Source: DATLBY01 sp035526665
GTDB taxonomy: Bacteria; Acidobacteriota; Terriglobia; Bryobacterales; Bryobacteraceae
Length of the DNA stretch: 7,169 nucleotides
Assembly (NCBI GenBank): GCA_035526665.1
Contig: DATLBY010000403.1
Span: 1 to 7,169, forward strand
Direction of reading: 5' to 3'
The translations under genes and the position numbers were made by a program. Numbering within the stretch: the first letter of the stretch is position 1; each line of letters opens with the position of its first letter. The notes under the pieces are model-generated. The model was given only the letters and a program-made list of their open reading frames with translations. It searched no databases and was not told the DNA's origin. Of the stretch, positions 1 through 6,323 are shown one piece after another.

Positions 1-215
1 GCGCTTTCAATCGGGTAGGTGACCAGTTCATCCACCTCGGTGGAGGACATGGAAGGACATTCGGTCACCACCACAACCTGATTGTTGGTCAGGTCGGGAA
101 AGGCGTCGATCGGCAGGTTCGCGAGGACATAGCCGCCGGCCAGGAGCAGGGCCAGCAGACTCGCCAGCACGAGCCAGCGATTCGCGAGAGAGAAATTGAC
201 GATTCGGGTCAGCAC
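1..215 (-). CDS. Heavy-metal efflux RND pump, CzcA/CusA type (N-terminal fragment)
   Basis: Inner-membrane proton-driven pump subunit of a tripartite metal exporter. Only the first 71 codons are inside the window and the gene continues past position 1. The visible protein starts LTRIVNFSLANRW after a GTG start. One hydrophobic segment (about residues 14-32) matches TM1 of the family. It is followed by LPIDAFPDLTNNQVVV, the hallmark of the heavy-metal RND family just after TM1, and then by EVDELVTYPIE, also characteristic. The GTG at 215-213 was chosen because it lies 6 bases after the adaptor stop codon, and a GAGGAG ribosome site sits 9 bases upstream. It is the third gene of an outer-membrane factor, adaptor, pump operon. 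The transmembrane residues that separate monovalent (Cu/Ag) from divalent (Co/Zn/Cd/Ni) pumps lie outside the window, so the substrate is not fixed. The family call is firm; the metal is unknown. Confidence 0.93.
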   Translation of the reverse strand, partial: MLTRIVNFSLANRWLVLASLLALLLAGGYVLANLPIDAFPDLTNNQVVVVTECPSMSSTEVDELVTYPIES

Positions 216-221
216 GTCCGG

Positions 222-1415
222 TTACTCCTCAATGGACCGCCGCAGCAGTTGAGATTTCAACAGGAAGGTTCCTTTTACGACGACGGATTCCCCGGACTTC
301 AGTCCTTCCGCAATTTCCACCTCTCCGTTCGCATGGCGTCCGGTCTTGACCGTGCGCGGCTCAAATTCGGTGGCGGACCTCCGCACGAAAACCGCGGGCA
401 CACCGTTGATGTCCTGAATGGCCTCTTCCGGCAAGACCAACACCGCACGCCGGGAGCCTTCCTCGATGCCGGCGATAGCGTACATCTCAGGCTTCAGGAG
501 TCCTTGTGGATTTGGGACCAGGATGCGGAGCTGGAGGGTGCGCGTGCCGGGATCGAGCTGCTCACCGAGCTTGAGGATCCGTCCGGTGAATTCCCGGCCG
601 GGATAGGCACGCACTTCGATGCGAACGGTTTGCCCCGGCCGCAGCTTTCCAAGGTCTGCTTCATTGGCGGCAGCGATCATCCAAAGGCTGCGAATGTTGC
701 TGATCGTCAGCAGTTCGTCGCCTGCATTCACCACGCTGCCAGCCGTGGCCTTCCTCTCCAGGATCACGCCTGAAGCGGGAGCAAATATGGGAACGCCGTC
801 CTCGCCGTCGGCGGTATTAGCCCGGTCTTCCACAGGTATGTGAAGAATGTCGGTTAAATGGGCGCGCTCCCGGGCGATTTCGATCTTAGCCTTCTCAATG
901 GCAGCCTGTGCATTGCGCACTTCGGCTTCGGCGCTCTCCACTTCCTGCCGGGATCCCGCCTTCAATGCGAAAAGCCGCTGGGCACGATCGCGCCGGCGGC
1001 TGGCGTATGCTTCGGCGGATCGGGCGCGCTCGAACTCGGTGGATGCCTGCTGATAAGCTGCTCTGGCTTCGTGGACATCATGGCTGTGAATGCGGCCGAC
1101 GATCTGCCCGGCGTGGACAAAGTCGCCCACGCGCGCCGTGAGCTCATGGATTTTTCCACCGGCTACGGCGCCCACGCGCCAGGTCTGATCGTCATTGACA
1201 GCGAGTTTGCCGGGCGCGGTCAGGCTCTGGGCCACGTCCTTCGCTTGCACTACCGCCGCCACCAGATGAGCTTTCCGCTGCGCAGTGTCGTCCAGCGTCA
1301 GCAAGCCGGACTCGGCCTTCTCCTTTGGCCCTTGTGCCGCTTCGTGTTGCGCCGGCGGCTTTTGTCCGCAGCCACAAAGAGCGATTGAGACGACGGCGAT
1401 CGCAAGTCTTTTCAT
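222..1415 (-). CDS. Periplasmic adaptor (membrane fusion) lipoprotein of an RND metal efflux system, CzcB/CusB type
   Basis: A 397-residue adaptor that links the inner-membrane RND pump to the outer-membrane channel. Residues 1-16 form a lipoprotein signal (MKR, hydrophobic stretch, L-C-G-C lipobox), with Cys16 the likely lipidated residue. Two lipoyl-type halves (about 82-112 and 207-240) flank an alpha-helical coiled-coil hairpin (about 114-188, rich in Ala, Glu and Arg). A beta-barrel follows (about 242-318, ending GLLKPEMYA) and then a membrane-proximal domain (about 320-385). The length is normal for the family. A local HSHDVH cluster at 110-115 lies where the first lipoyl half meets the hairpin. 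The N-terminal stretch lacks the methionines used for Cu/Ag binding in CusB, which mildly favours a divalent cation substrate (inference). The ATG at 1415 overlaps the preceding stop as ATGA, and an AAGGAA ribosome site lies 7 bases upstream. Confidence 0.93.
   Translation of the reverse strand: MKRLAIAVVSIALCGCGQKPPAQHEAAQGPKEKAESGLLTLDDTAQRKAHLVAAVVQAKDVAQSLTAPGKLAVNDDQTWRVGAVAGGKIHELTARVGDFVHAGQIVGRIHSHDVHEARAAYQQASTEFERARSAEAYASRRRDRAQRLFALKAGSRQEVESAEAEVRNAQAAIEKAKIEIARERAHLTDILHIPVEDRANTADGEDGVPIFAPASGVILERKATAGSVVNAGDELLTISNIRSLWMIAAANEADLGKLRPGQTVRIEVRAYPGREFTGRILKLGEQLDPGTRTLQLRILVPNPQGLLKPEMYAIAGIEEGSRRAVLVLPEEAIQDINGVPAVFVRRSATEFEPRTVKTGRHANGEVEIAEGLKSGESVVVKGTFLLKSQLLRRSIEE
225..230 (-). 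promoter_or_regulatory. Ribosome binding site deciding the GTG start of the RND pump
   Basis: GAGGAG on the minus strand, lying inside the last codons of the adaptor gene and followed 9 bases later by the GTG at 215. It supports this non-ATG start, and its position inside the upstream gene points to translational coupling. Confidence 0.7.
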
Positions 1416-2638
1416 GGCAAGTTTCCTTGTGCGGCCGCCAATGAGACGGCGCTCTGCTGCAGTTCAATCAGATTGCGCGTGTAGGCCACATGCGCCTCGA
1501 TGCGTGTCCGCCCGGCATCGAGCAGCCTTAGGACGTCTGTTCCGCCTTCACGGTATGCGGCTTCGGCGATACGGTAAACCTCGTCTGCACGGTCGCGCAT
1601 TTGCTGAAGCGTCTCGGTCAGCAGCCTTCGACGCGATTCGTAGTCTGTAAGGGCGGCTTCCACGTCAGAGCGCAGGAGCGCTTCCGTTGCAGCCAAAGAG
1701 GATTCGGCGATCTTAATTTCGGCCGCGGCAGCTTCGATGTGCCCCTGGTTTTTGTTCCTAATGGGAAGTGGTAGCTGGATGGCCGCATAAAGCGTGTTGA
1801 AGCCGGCGGTGCGTTTGTAGCCGAGCTGCGCGTCCGGGTCGGTTTTAGCGTTGGCTTGTTGCAGACGCAGGTTGGCGTGCGCCTGTTCGATGGCGGTGCG
1901 GGAGATCCTCATTTCAGGCCGCCGCTCGAGGATATCCTCCATCGTGAGCAAAGGCACAGGGCGCACCGGATCGAGAGCATCGGCGAATTCGACGGGCGGA
2001 AACTGAGTCTTTCCCATCTCGCGCAACAAGGCGATTCGAGCGCGTTCAGCATCCTGAGCGGCCGTGGCGGCGGAGGCGGCCAGCCGGTCCCGCTCAATTT
2101 GCACACGGAGGAGATCGACTTCAGGTGACGCCCCTTCGCGGACACGGTCGCGGTGGAACTGCACGACGCTCTCAAAGTTCGCGGCCTCTTGCCGCAGCAG
2201 ATCGCGGTTGCGCACCGCTCCCACGGCGGTCCAGTAGGCGGCGGTCACTCTGCTGGTAATCTGCCGGCGGTGGAGCTGTTGCTCCAGTTCGGCCCTGCGA
2301 ACATTTTCGGTGGCCAACTCAACCCTCCGGTGGCGCTTTCCTCCAGTCTCGATCGTTTGCGCCAGGATGCCATAGCTATCGGCATCCCTCGGATAGGAGA
2401 ACGGAGGACTGCCGTTGAAGCGCGCATTCTCCGATTGCAGAATCAGCCGCGGGTTAGGTTTGAGTGCAGCCTGGTGGCGCAATCCTTCCGCCACCGCGAC
2501 GCGGGCCGCGGCCGTGGACAGTTCCGGATGCCCCGACAACGCCTCGGAAACCGCATCGGCCAAACGTAGCCGGACTTGCGCGAAGAGCGCCGGCGTAAAG
2601 GCCAAGGCGGATACACAGATGCACACACGTAAACGCAT
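1412..2638 (-). CDS. Outer-membrane factor of an RND metal efflux system (TolC/CzcC/CusC family)
   Basis: A 408-residue outer-membrane channel subunit that completes the tripartite exporter. It has an N-terminal signal peptide (MRLRVC, hydrophobic core, likely cut after A20 in ALFA-Q) with no lipobox, so it is probably not lipidated. Two OEP repeats follow (about 24-208 and 230-404). Both carry the typical helix-turn signatures: REGASPEVDLLRVQIERDRL near 167-186, and YREGGTDVLRLLDAGRT near 362-378. GGKRHRRVELA near 99-109 is also typical of CzcC-like proteins. The ATG at 2638 was chosen because it gives a clean signal peptide and has GAGG 8 bases upstream. An in-frame GTG at 2677 would add 13 residues before the signal peptide and is less likely. 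It is the first of three tightly packed efflux genes; its TGA shares ATGA with the adaptor start. Confidence 0.92.
   Translation of the reverse strand: MRLRVCICVSALAFTPALFAQVRLRLADAVSEALSGHPELSTAAARVAVAEGLRHQAALKPNPRLILQSENARFNGSPPFSYPRDADSYGILAQTIETGGKRHRRVELATENVRRAELEQQLHRRQITSRVTAAYWTAVGAVRNRDLLRQEAANFESVVQFHRDRVREGASPEVDLLRVQIERDRLAASAATAAQDAERARIALLREMGKTQFPPVEFADALDPVRPVPLLTMEDILERRPEMRISRTAIEQAHANLRLQQANAKTDPDAQLGYKRTAGFNTLYAAIQLPLPIRNKNQGHIEAAAAEIKIAESSLAATEALLRSDVEAALTDYESRRRLLTETLQQMRDRADEVYRIAEAAYREGGTDVLRLLDAGRTRIEAHVAYTRNLIELQQSAVSLAAAQGNLP
1423..1428 (-). promoter_or_regulatory. Ribosome binding site of the adaptor gene
   Basis: AAGGAA on the minus strand, 7 bases before the ATG at 1415 and inside the end of the outer-membrane factor gene. 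Together with the ATGA overlap it supports translational coupling of the two genes. Confidence 0.65.
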
Positions 2639-2646
2639 AATTGATG

Positions 2647-2650
2647 CCTC
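2647..2650 (-). promoter_or_regulatory. Ribosome binding site deciding the outer-membrane factor start
   Basis: GAGG on the minus strand with an 8-base spacer to the ATG at 2638. It supports that start over the in-frame GTG further upstream at 2677. Confidence 0.5.
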
Positions 2651-2676
2651 GATAAAGATGAAAATCGGACAGGTCA

Positions 2677-2688
2677 CGCCTGCAGGCG
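2677..2688. repeat. Perfect 12-base palindrome between the histidine-rich gene and the outer-membrane factor gene
   Basis: CGCCTGCAGGCG reads identically on both strands and lies in the 68-base gap between the two genes. It could be a weak intercistronic hairpin (4-base stem and loop) or a protein site. No T-tract follows on the minus strand, so a terminator is unlikely. Short palindromes occur by chance in GC-rich DNA, so function is uncertain. Confidence 0.35.
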
Positions 2689-2706
2689 CGACGAATTAGG
2701 CGGAGT

Positions 2707-3090
2707 TTAGACCGGAGGAGCTCTAGGCGTTGTGGCGTCTAGCGACGGAGGATCGTGGGCGCTAGGCCGTAGAACCACCGTTCGCCATTCGCCGGCGTCC
2801 GGCAGCGGCACAGCTAAATTACTGGCGCGGAAGAGAACCGGAGAGACGGCAAAGCGGATCCGGCTCGTGGACAACCAACTTAAAACTTGGGCATCATCAT
2901 CCGGATCGAAATCCCGCCATTCCGTATGACTGGACACTGGGCTCCCGGCATGCGGCAGATGAGTGTGAAACAGTGGAGCCGGGTGCTGCGCGGTGGACTC
3001 GTGTTGATGAATGTGCGCAGATGGCGCTTGCAGGAAAGCAAGCGGCAGTAACACATTCAGCAAAACGGCAGTAAGATAACGCACCGGCAT
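2707..3090 (-). CDS. Small exported histidine-rich protein, putative periplasmic metal-binding accessory of the efflux operon
   Basis: A 127-residue protein that I cannot assign to a named family. It starts with a signal peptide (MPVRY, then a hydrophobic stretch to about residue 22). Likely cleavage is at 22-25, around QAPSA-H. The mature N-terminus is strikingly histidine-rich: eight His between residues 26 and 55 (HIHQHE, then HTHLPH, then SH), followed by an acidic DFDPDDD at 60-66. The rest is unremarkable and ends in a Pro-rich tail. There is no second membrane segment and no cysteine. It lies 68 bases upstream of the outer-membrane factor on the same strand. A periplasmic metal-binding, buffering or sensing role is therefore inferred from composition and position, not from homology. 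No strong ribosome site precedes the ATG at 3090. The reading frame is supported by the signal peptide and by the compact fit between neighbours. Confidence 0.72.
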   Translation of the reverse strand: MPVRYLTAVLLNVLLPLAFLQAPSAHIHQHESTAQHPAPLFHTHLPHAGSPVSSHTEWRDFDPDDDAQVLSWLSTSRIRFAVSPVLFRASNLAVPLPDAGEWRTVVLRPSAHDPPSLDATTPRAPPV

Positions 3091-3100
3091 TTTTATACTA

Positions 3101-3111
3101 CCGCGTAGCGG
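3101..3111. repeat. Short inverted repeat upstream of the histidine-rich gene
   Basis: CCGC-GTA-GCGG, 4-base arms with a 3-base centre, 10 bases upstream of the ATG at 3090. A second one, GGGAC-CT-GTCCC at 3136-3147, lies in the same 68-base gap. Either could be an operator for a metal-responsive regulator, but both are short and may be chance in GC-rich sequence. No convincing -35/-10 pair with normal spacing was found in this gap. Confidence 0.25.
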
Positions 3112-3158
3112 CGCCCGTGGGGCCGGTTGCCAATCGGGACCTGTCCCACGCGAATAGC

Positions 3159-6100
3159 TTACGGACGCATGAGGGCCGCGGCGACGCGCAGCCGCAGATT
3201 ATCCAGCAACACGTCATCCGGACCGCTCAAGCTGACTACCCCCGCGTCTTCCTCAAAGCGTTGCTCGATCCCGCCAGTTAGCTTGGCGGACGCTGCCACT
3301 GCCCGCGTCACCGCGTCGCGATCCCAGCCTGATTTGCGGGCAAGCATCATCAGATATTCGATGTCCTGCTGTCCCCGGCGGTATGCCTTCAGGCGCAATG
3401 AGGCGAAAGGCTCATTGCGTCCGAATTTCTTGCCTGGGTAAAAAACAGTCAATGGCTCGGCACGGTTCCAAGCGTCCGCACCTCGAACACTGTTCCAGGG
3501 GAGGAGACCGTCGGCGCCCAACATCCATGCCCGCCAGCACCATGCCCGCATCGTTACATTGGTGTCCTTGGGATGATTCGTCGATGCGTAGTTCCAGTGG
3601 GTCTTTCCCGTACGCTCCCGATGATCCATAAGGAGCCGGTTCTTCGTGTAGAAGTGAGGACTGCTGCAAGTCAGATCGAGCTGCCCTACCAGCAGATCGC
3701 GGATAAATTCCACGTAACTGATGTCGGCCCGGAAAAGAATTGGCACATCGGGATATTTGGCGAGGGCACGCTTGGTAAGCGCACTGAAAAAGCTGATTGC
3801 GCGATAGTCATCGCGGTGATTGGGCTCATCCAATAGCCACCAGGTTAGGCTGCTCGACTTGCCGGTCCTTCCTGGATCTTTGTTGTAGTATTTGTTGTTG
3901 AGATAGACCTGGTATTTGGTTTGCAGCCAGTTACGCTCCCGGAAGTGTTCCGCGAACTGCTCCAGCACAGCCGAGAAGCGGTCCTGGTAATCCTTTGAGA
4001 AGGAATCCTCGATAGGCGCGGCTTCCAGGGCATGGCGCGCGATCAATTCCGTATAATCCTCGGTCGTCCGGGGATCCGGGTAATTGTTGTAGCGATAGCT
4101 CTTGCGCAGATCGCCCGGCCAGTTCTCAAAAAAGGCGAGGTACACGTTTGGAACCGGCACCGAAGCGCGCGGCAGGTCCGCAAAGGCCGATCCGTCCAAT
4201 AGCGGGCCGAAGTGCGAGTCCCAATCACTCCAGCTCATGACGCGTGTTCCCGCGCCTTCCCCGCTAAGAGGCGGCGCCTGCCCGGGCTCCACCGTGCCCG
4301 TTTGGGTATATCCCAGGATGTTGAGATTTGTCCGGTGCAGGTGCGCCATCCGGTGATAAGAGCGCAGCAGATCGCGATATTCGGGCGTGCCCCGCGGCAT
4401 ATCATAGCCGGAGCTCACACCCCCATAGGCATTGAGGTCCACGTTGAAATTCAGCTTGTCCGGCAGATTCAGCGGCAAGACTTCGATTTCGATGCGTATG
4501 GTTTTGGCGAAGCCGGATCCGTCACGAACATTCAGTTCGCCGGTGTGCAGCCCCGGTTCCGCGCCACGGGGAATGTAGAGATCGACAAATACTGGTTGCA
4601 CCGTCTGGCCGGGCACCGCATTATCGGCCGCCGGGAGATCGAAGGGAACCGCGATCGGCACCAGCGCATCGGCATACCACGGGCGCGTGGGGCTGGCGTC
4701 CTTATCGTCGGGGACAAACCATTCGCGGTAACACTGCACACCTCCTGATTCCCGAAAAACATCCGGCATACGGGCTTTCCCCGTTGCAAACGGCTTCTTC
4801 GCGACACGTACCTCCACAGCATGTAACGGCGCCAGACTCTCAATCGCAAGTTGGAAGGCCACGAACTCATTGCGCGATCCCGTCAACCGTACGGTGGATG
4901 TCACGGCATTCCATATCCGGTTGTGAGTGCGGTAGTCCAACGGTTCGGATCGCTCCAGCAGAGAGCCTGTTTTAGGATCGACCTTCATCATTTCCGGAAC
5001 CGCCCAGACGGCAACATCCTTCACTTTGGGAGCCGCGCCGGAACTGGAGATGGCGCTGCCCGCCGGTTGCGCAGGCAATTCAGGGAAATTTCTGGAATAC
5101 GCTCTGTACTGCCCGAGCGGCGACACCGGCCCAACGTTCCCGGATGCATCCTGGGCACGAGCGGCAAAGTAATAGACCGCGGCGGGTTCCAGGTTCTCCG
5201 CTATGGCGTTCACCTCGTCGCGCAAGGAGTTTTGCGTGGCGGCCCAGGACGGCTTGGGCGCAAGTGGATCCAGCCACCAGCGGGGCGCCGACGTGGCGCT
5301 TTGGAAATTCCGGCTATCAATCGGCTGGCGGGAATAGCGCAGTTCGTATTTGGCCGCGACTCCCTGCCCCTGATCGTCTCCGGCGCGGCCGAAATGAAGC
5401 ACCACGCTGCCCACACCGAGTGTTGTGCGGCCCAATGCGCGCGCTTCATCCGGTGAGCTGGCTTGCACACCACTGCCGGCTTTTAATGAGTGAACCGGCC
5501 CGGGCGGCGTGCGGTCACGGCGGCTTCCCTCTACTATCAGCATCGGCGGAAACTCTCCTTCGCGGCTGCTCAAAATATGCCGTGTGCGTGTCTGTCCTTT
5601 CTCGTCGGTCAGCATCCAGCCGAACTGATCGCCGGTGGCCAGAGCGCTCACCAGCCCGGCGGGCACGTCGATTTCAAACCATCCGCCCGAAACAGCACGC
5701 GCCCGCGGGTAGGCGTACAAACTACCTCCCAGACCGAAGGTTACATCCGTGAGGTCGGATCCGGGATAGGCCCAAGGCTGCCGTTCCGCCTGCGCAAAGG
5801 AGTAAGTCGCCGCGCCCGCAGTTGCGGGGTTATTCTTCTCCTGCCCTTCAGTCCAGTTTCCGGAGCCGCTGATGGTGGAAATTCCCACCGCCGAAAGAGG
5901 CGTTAGTCCGGCGGCCTGGTGCACGCGGAGAACTGCTTTCTCTACTTTCATTCCGGCGGCGGCCGACAGATCAAATTGCAATATCGCGAAAGCAGCGCGC
6001 CCATTGATCACGAGCTGCGGCTCGGCCCCGTGATTAACTACCGCGGGTGAGTTCGGCGCACGCCGGCTGGGCGGTGTCTCCACCCAGGTGTCGGCCTTCA

Positions 6101-6182
6101 CGGGGCACTTTACACTTTGAGTCTGGGCGTGCGCTGCCAACATCAGGGTGAATGAAACAAGCCAGGGAAATAAACGACTCAT
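3159..6182 (-). CDS. Large exported multidomain protein with a GH123/DUF4091-type glycoside hydrolase domain
   Basis: A 1007-residue secreted protein, probably a glycosidase. The signal peptide is residues 1-19, with cleavage after AHA. Residues about 21-218 resemble a DNRLRE/CBM96-like beta-sandwich (ADTWVE, then AFAILQFDLS and AVLRVHQA). Residues about 222-362 look like a fibronectin type III segment (TPPGPV at the start, YYFAARAQDASGNVGP near the end). From about 387 comes a beta-rich domain, then from about 580 a barrel-like domain of the GH123/DUF4091 type. WWLLDEPN carries the adjacent Asp785-Glu786 pair; in characterised GH123 beta-N-acetylgalactosaminidases such a DE pair drives substrate-assisted catalysis. 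HFY at 843-845 and the late WCWRAWMLGADGLLPW also fit this fold. The true substrate cannot be read from sequence, since DUF4091 members are broad and mostly uncharacterised. The ATG at 6182 lacks a good ribosome site but is required for the signal peptide. The metal-related neighbours do not explain its role. Confidence 0.82.
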   Translation of the reverse strand: MSRLFPWLVSFTLMLAAHAQTQSVKCPVKADTWVETPPSRRAPNSPAVVNHGAEPQLVINGRAAFAILQFDLSAAAGMKVEKAVLRVHQAAGLTPLSAVGISTISGSGNWTEGQEKNNPATAGAATYSFAQAERQPWAYPGSDLTDVTFGLGGSLYAYPRARAVSGGWFEIDVPAGLVSALATGDQFGWMLTDEKGQTRTRHILSSREGEFPPMLIVEGSRRDRTPPGPVHSLKAGSGVQASSPDEARALGRTTLGVGSVVLHFGRAGDDQGQGVAAKYELRYSRQPIDSRNFQSATSAPRWWLDPLAPKPSWAATQNSLRDEVNAIAENLEPAAVYYFAARAQDASGNVGPVSPLGQYRAYSRNFPELPAQPAGSAISSSGAAPKVKDVAVWAVPEMMKVDPKTGSLLERSEPLDYRTHNRIWNAVTSTVRLTGSRNEFVAFQLAIESLAPLHAVEVRVAKKPFATGKARMPDVFRESGGVQCYREWFVPDDKDASPTRPWYADALVPIAVPFDLPAADNAVPGQTVQPVFVDLYIPRGAEPGLHTGELNVRDGSGFAKTIRIEIEVLPLNLPDKLNFNVDLNAYGGVSSGYDMPRGTPEYRDLLRSYHRMAHLHRTNLNILGYTQTGTVEPGQAPPLSGEGAGTRVMSWSDWDSHFGPLLDGSAFADLPRASVPVPNVYLAFFENWPGDLRKSYRYNNYPDPRTTEDYTELIARHALEAAPIEDSFSKDYQDRFSAVLEQFAEHFRERNWLQTKYQVYLNNKYYNKDPGRTGKSSSLTWWLLDEPNHRDDYRAISFFSALTKRALAKYPDVPILFRADISYVEFIRDLLVGQLDLTCSSPHFYTKNRLLMDHRERTGKTHWNYASTNHPKDTNVTMRAWCWRAWMLGADGLLPWNSVRGADAWNRAEPLTVFYPGKKFGRNEPFASLRLKAYRRGQQDIEYLMMLARKSGWDRDAVTRAVAASAKLTGGIEQRFEEDAGVVSLSGPDDVLLDNLRLRVAAALMRP

Positions 6183-6252
6183 AATTTAGTCATGCGCAAT
6201 CGCGCGGTTCTCGAGGAATCCGTACTGCGGCGTGCCGGTTATACAGCACCTC

Positions 6253-6281
6253 ATGTTACTCAATAGCGGACCATCCAACAA
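6253..6281 (-). promoter_or_regulatory. Candidate sigma-70-like promoter for the glycosidase-like gene
   Basis: On the minus strand TTGTTG (6281-6276) and TAACAT (6258-6253) are separated by exactly 17 bases. This would give a start of transcription near 6246 and a leader of roughly 64 bases before the ATG at 6182. It is a visual match to a degenerate consensus only. Promoter sequences of this lineage may differ. Confidence 0.28.
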
Positions 6282-6308
6282 TCCGGGGAGACCGTTCGTA
6301 CACGTTAC

Positions 6309-6323
6309 CATGTGATGCACATG
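6309..6323. repeat. Perfect inverted repeat overlapping the chrA start codon
   Basis: CATGTG-ATG-CACATG has 6-base arms and a 3-base centre, and the centre is one of the two candidate chrA ATG codons. An overlapping second repeat, ATGCA-CA-TGCAT, spans 6315-6326. The element could be an operator or an RNA hairpin that masks the start. It may also simply reflect the Met-His-Met-His codons. Confidence 0.4.

Noticed and set aside
249..2569. Long plus-strand open frames opposite the efflux genes
   Set aside because: They are antisense shadows of well-supported genes in GC-rich DNA. They show no domain-like sequence or ribosome sites.
2639..2677. Longer outer-membrane factor start at the GTG at 2677
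   Set aside because: It would put 13 residues, including a second hydrophobic-like stretch, in front of a clean signal peptide. The ATG at 2638 has its own GAGG ribosome site.
3091..3097. TATAAA on the minus strand directly before the histidine-rich gene
   Set aside because: It looks like a -10 box but ends one base before the ATG, so transcription would start inside the gene. No -35 match lies at normal spacing; TTGGCA at 3133-3128 is too far upstream.
3136..3147. GGGAC-CT-GTCCC as a terminator of the glycosidase-like gene
   Set aside because: The stem is only 5 bases with a 2-base loop, and no T-run follows on the minus strand.
4212..5752. Plus-strand open frames of up to about 200 codons opposite the glycosidase-like gene
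   Set aside because: The minus-strand protein has clear domains across the whole span. The antisense products are Arg/Pro-rich and resemble no protein I know.
6240..6245. TATACA as a -10 box for chrA
   Set aside because: No recognisable -35 lies 16-18 bases upstream on the plus strand; AATCCG there is a poor match.
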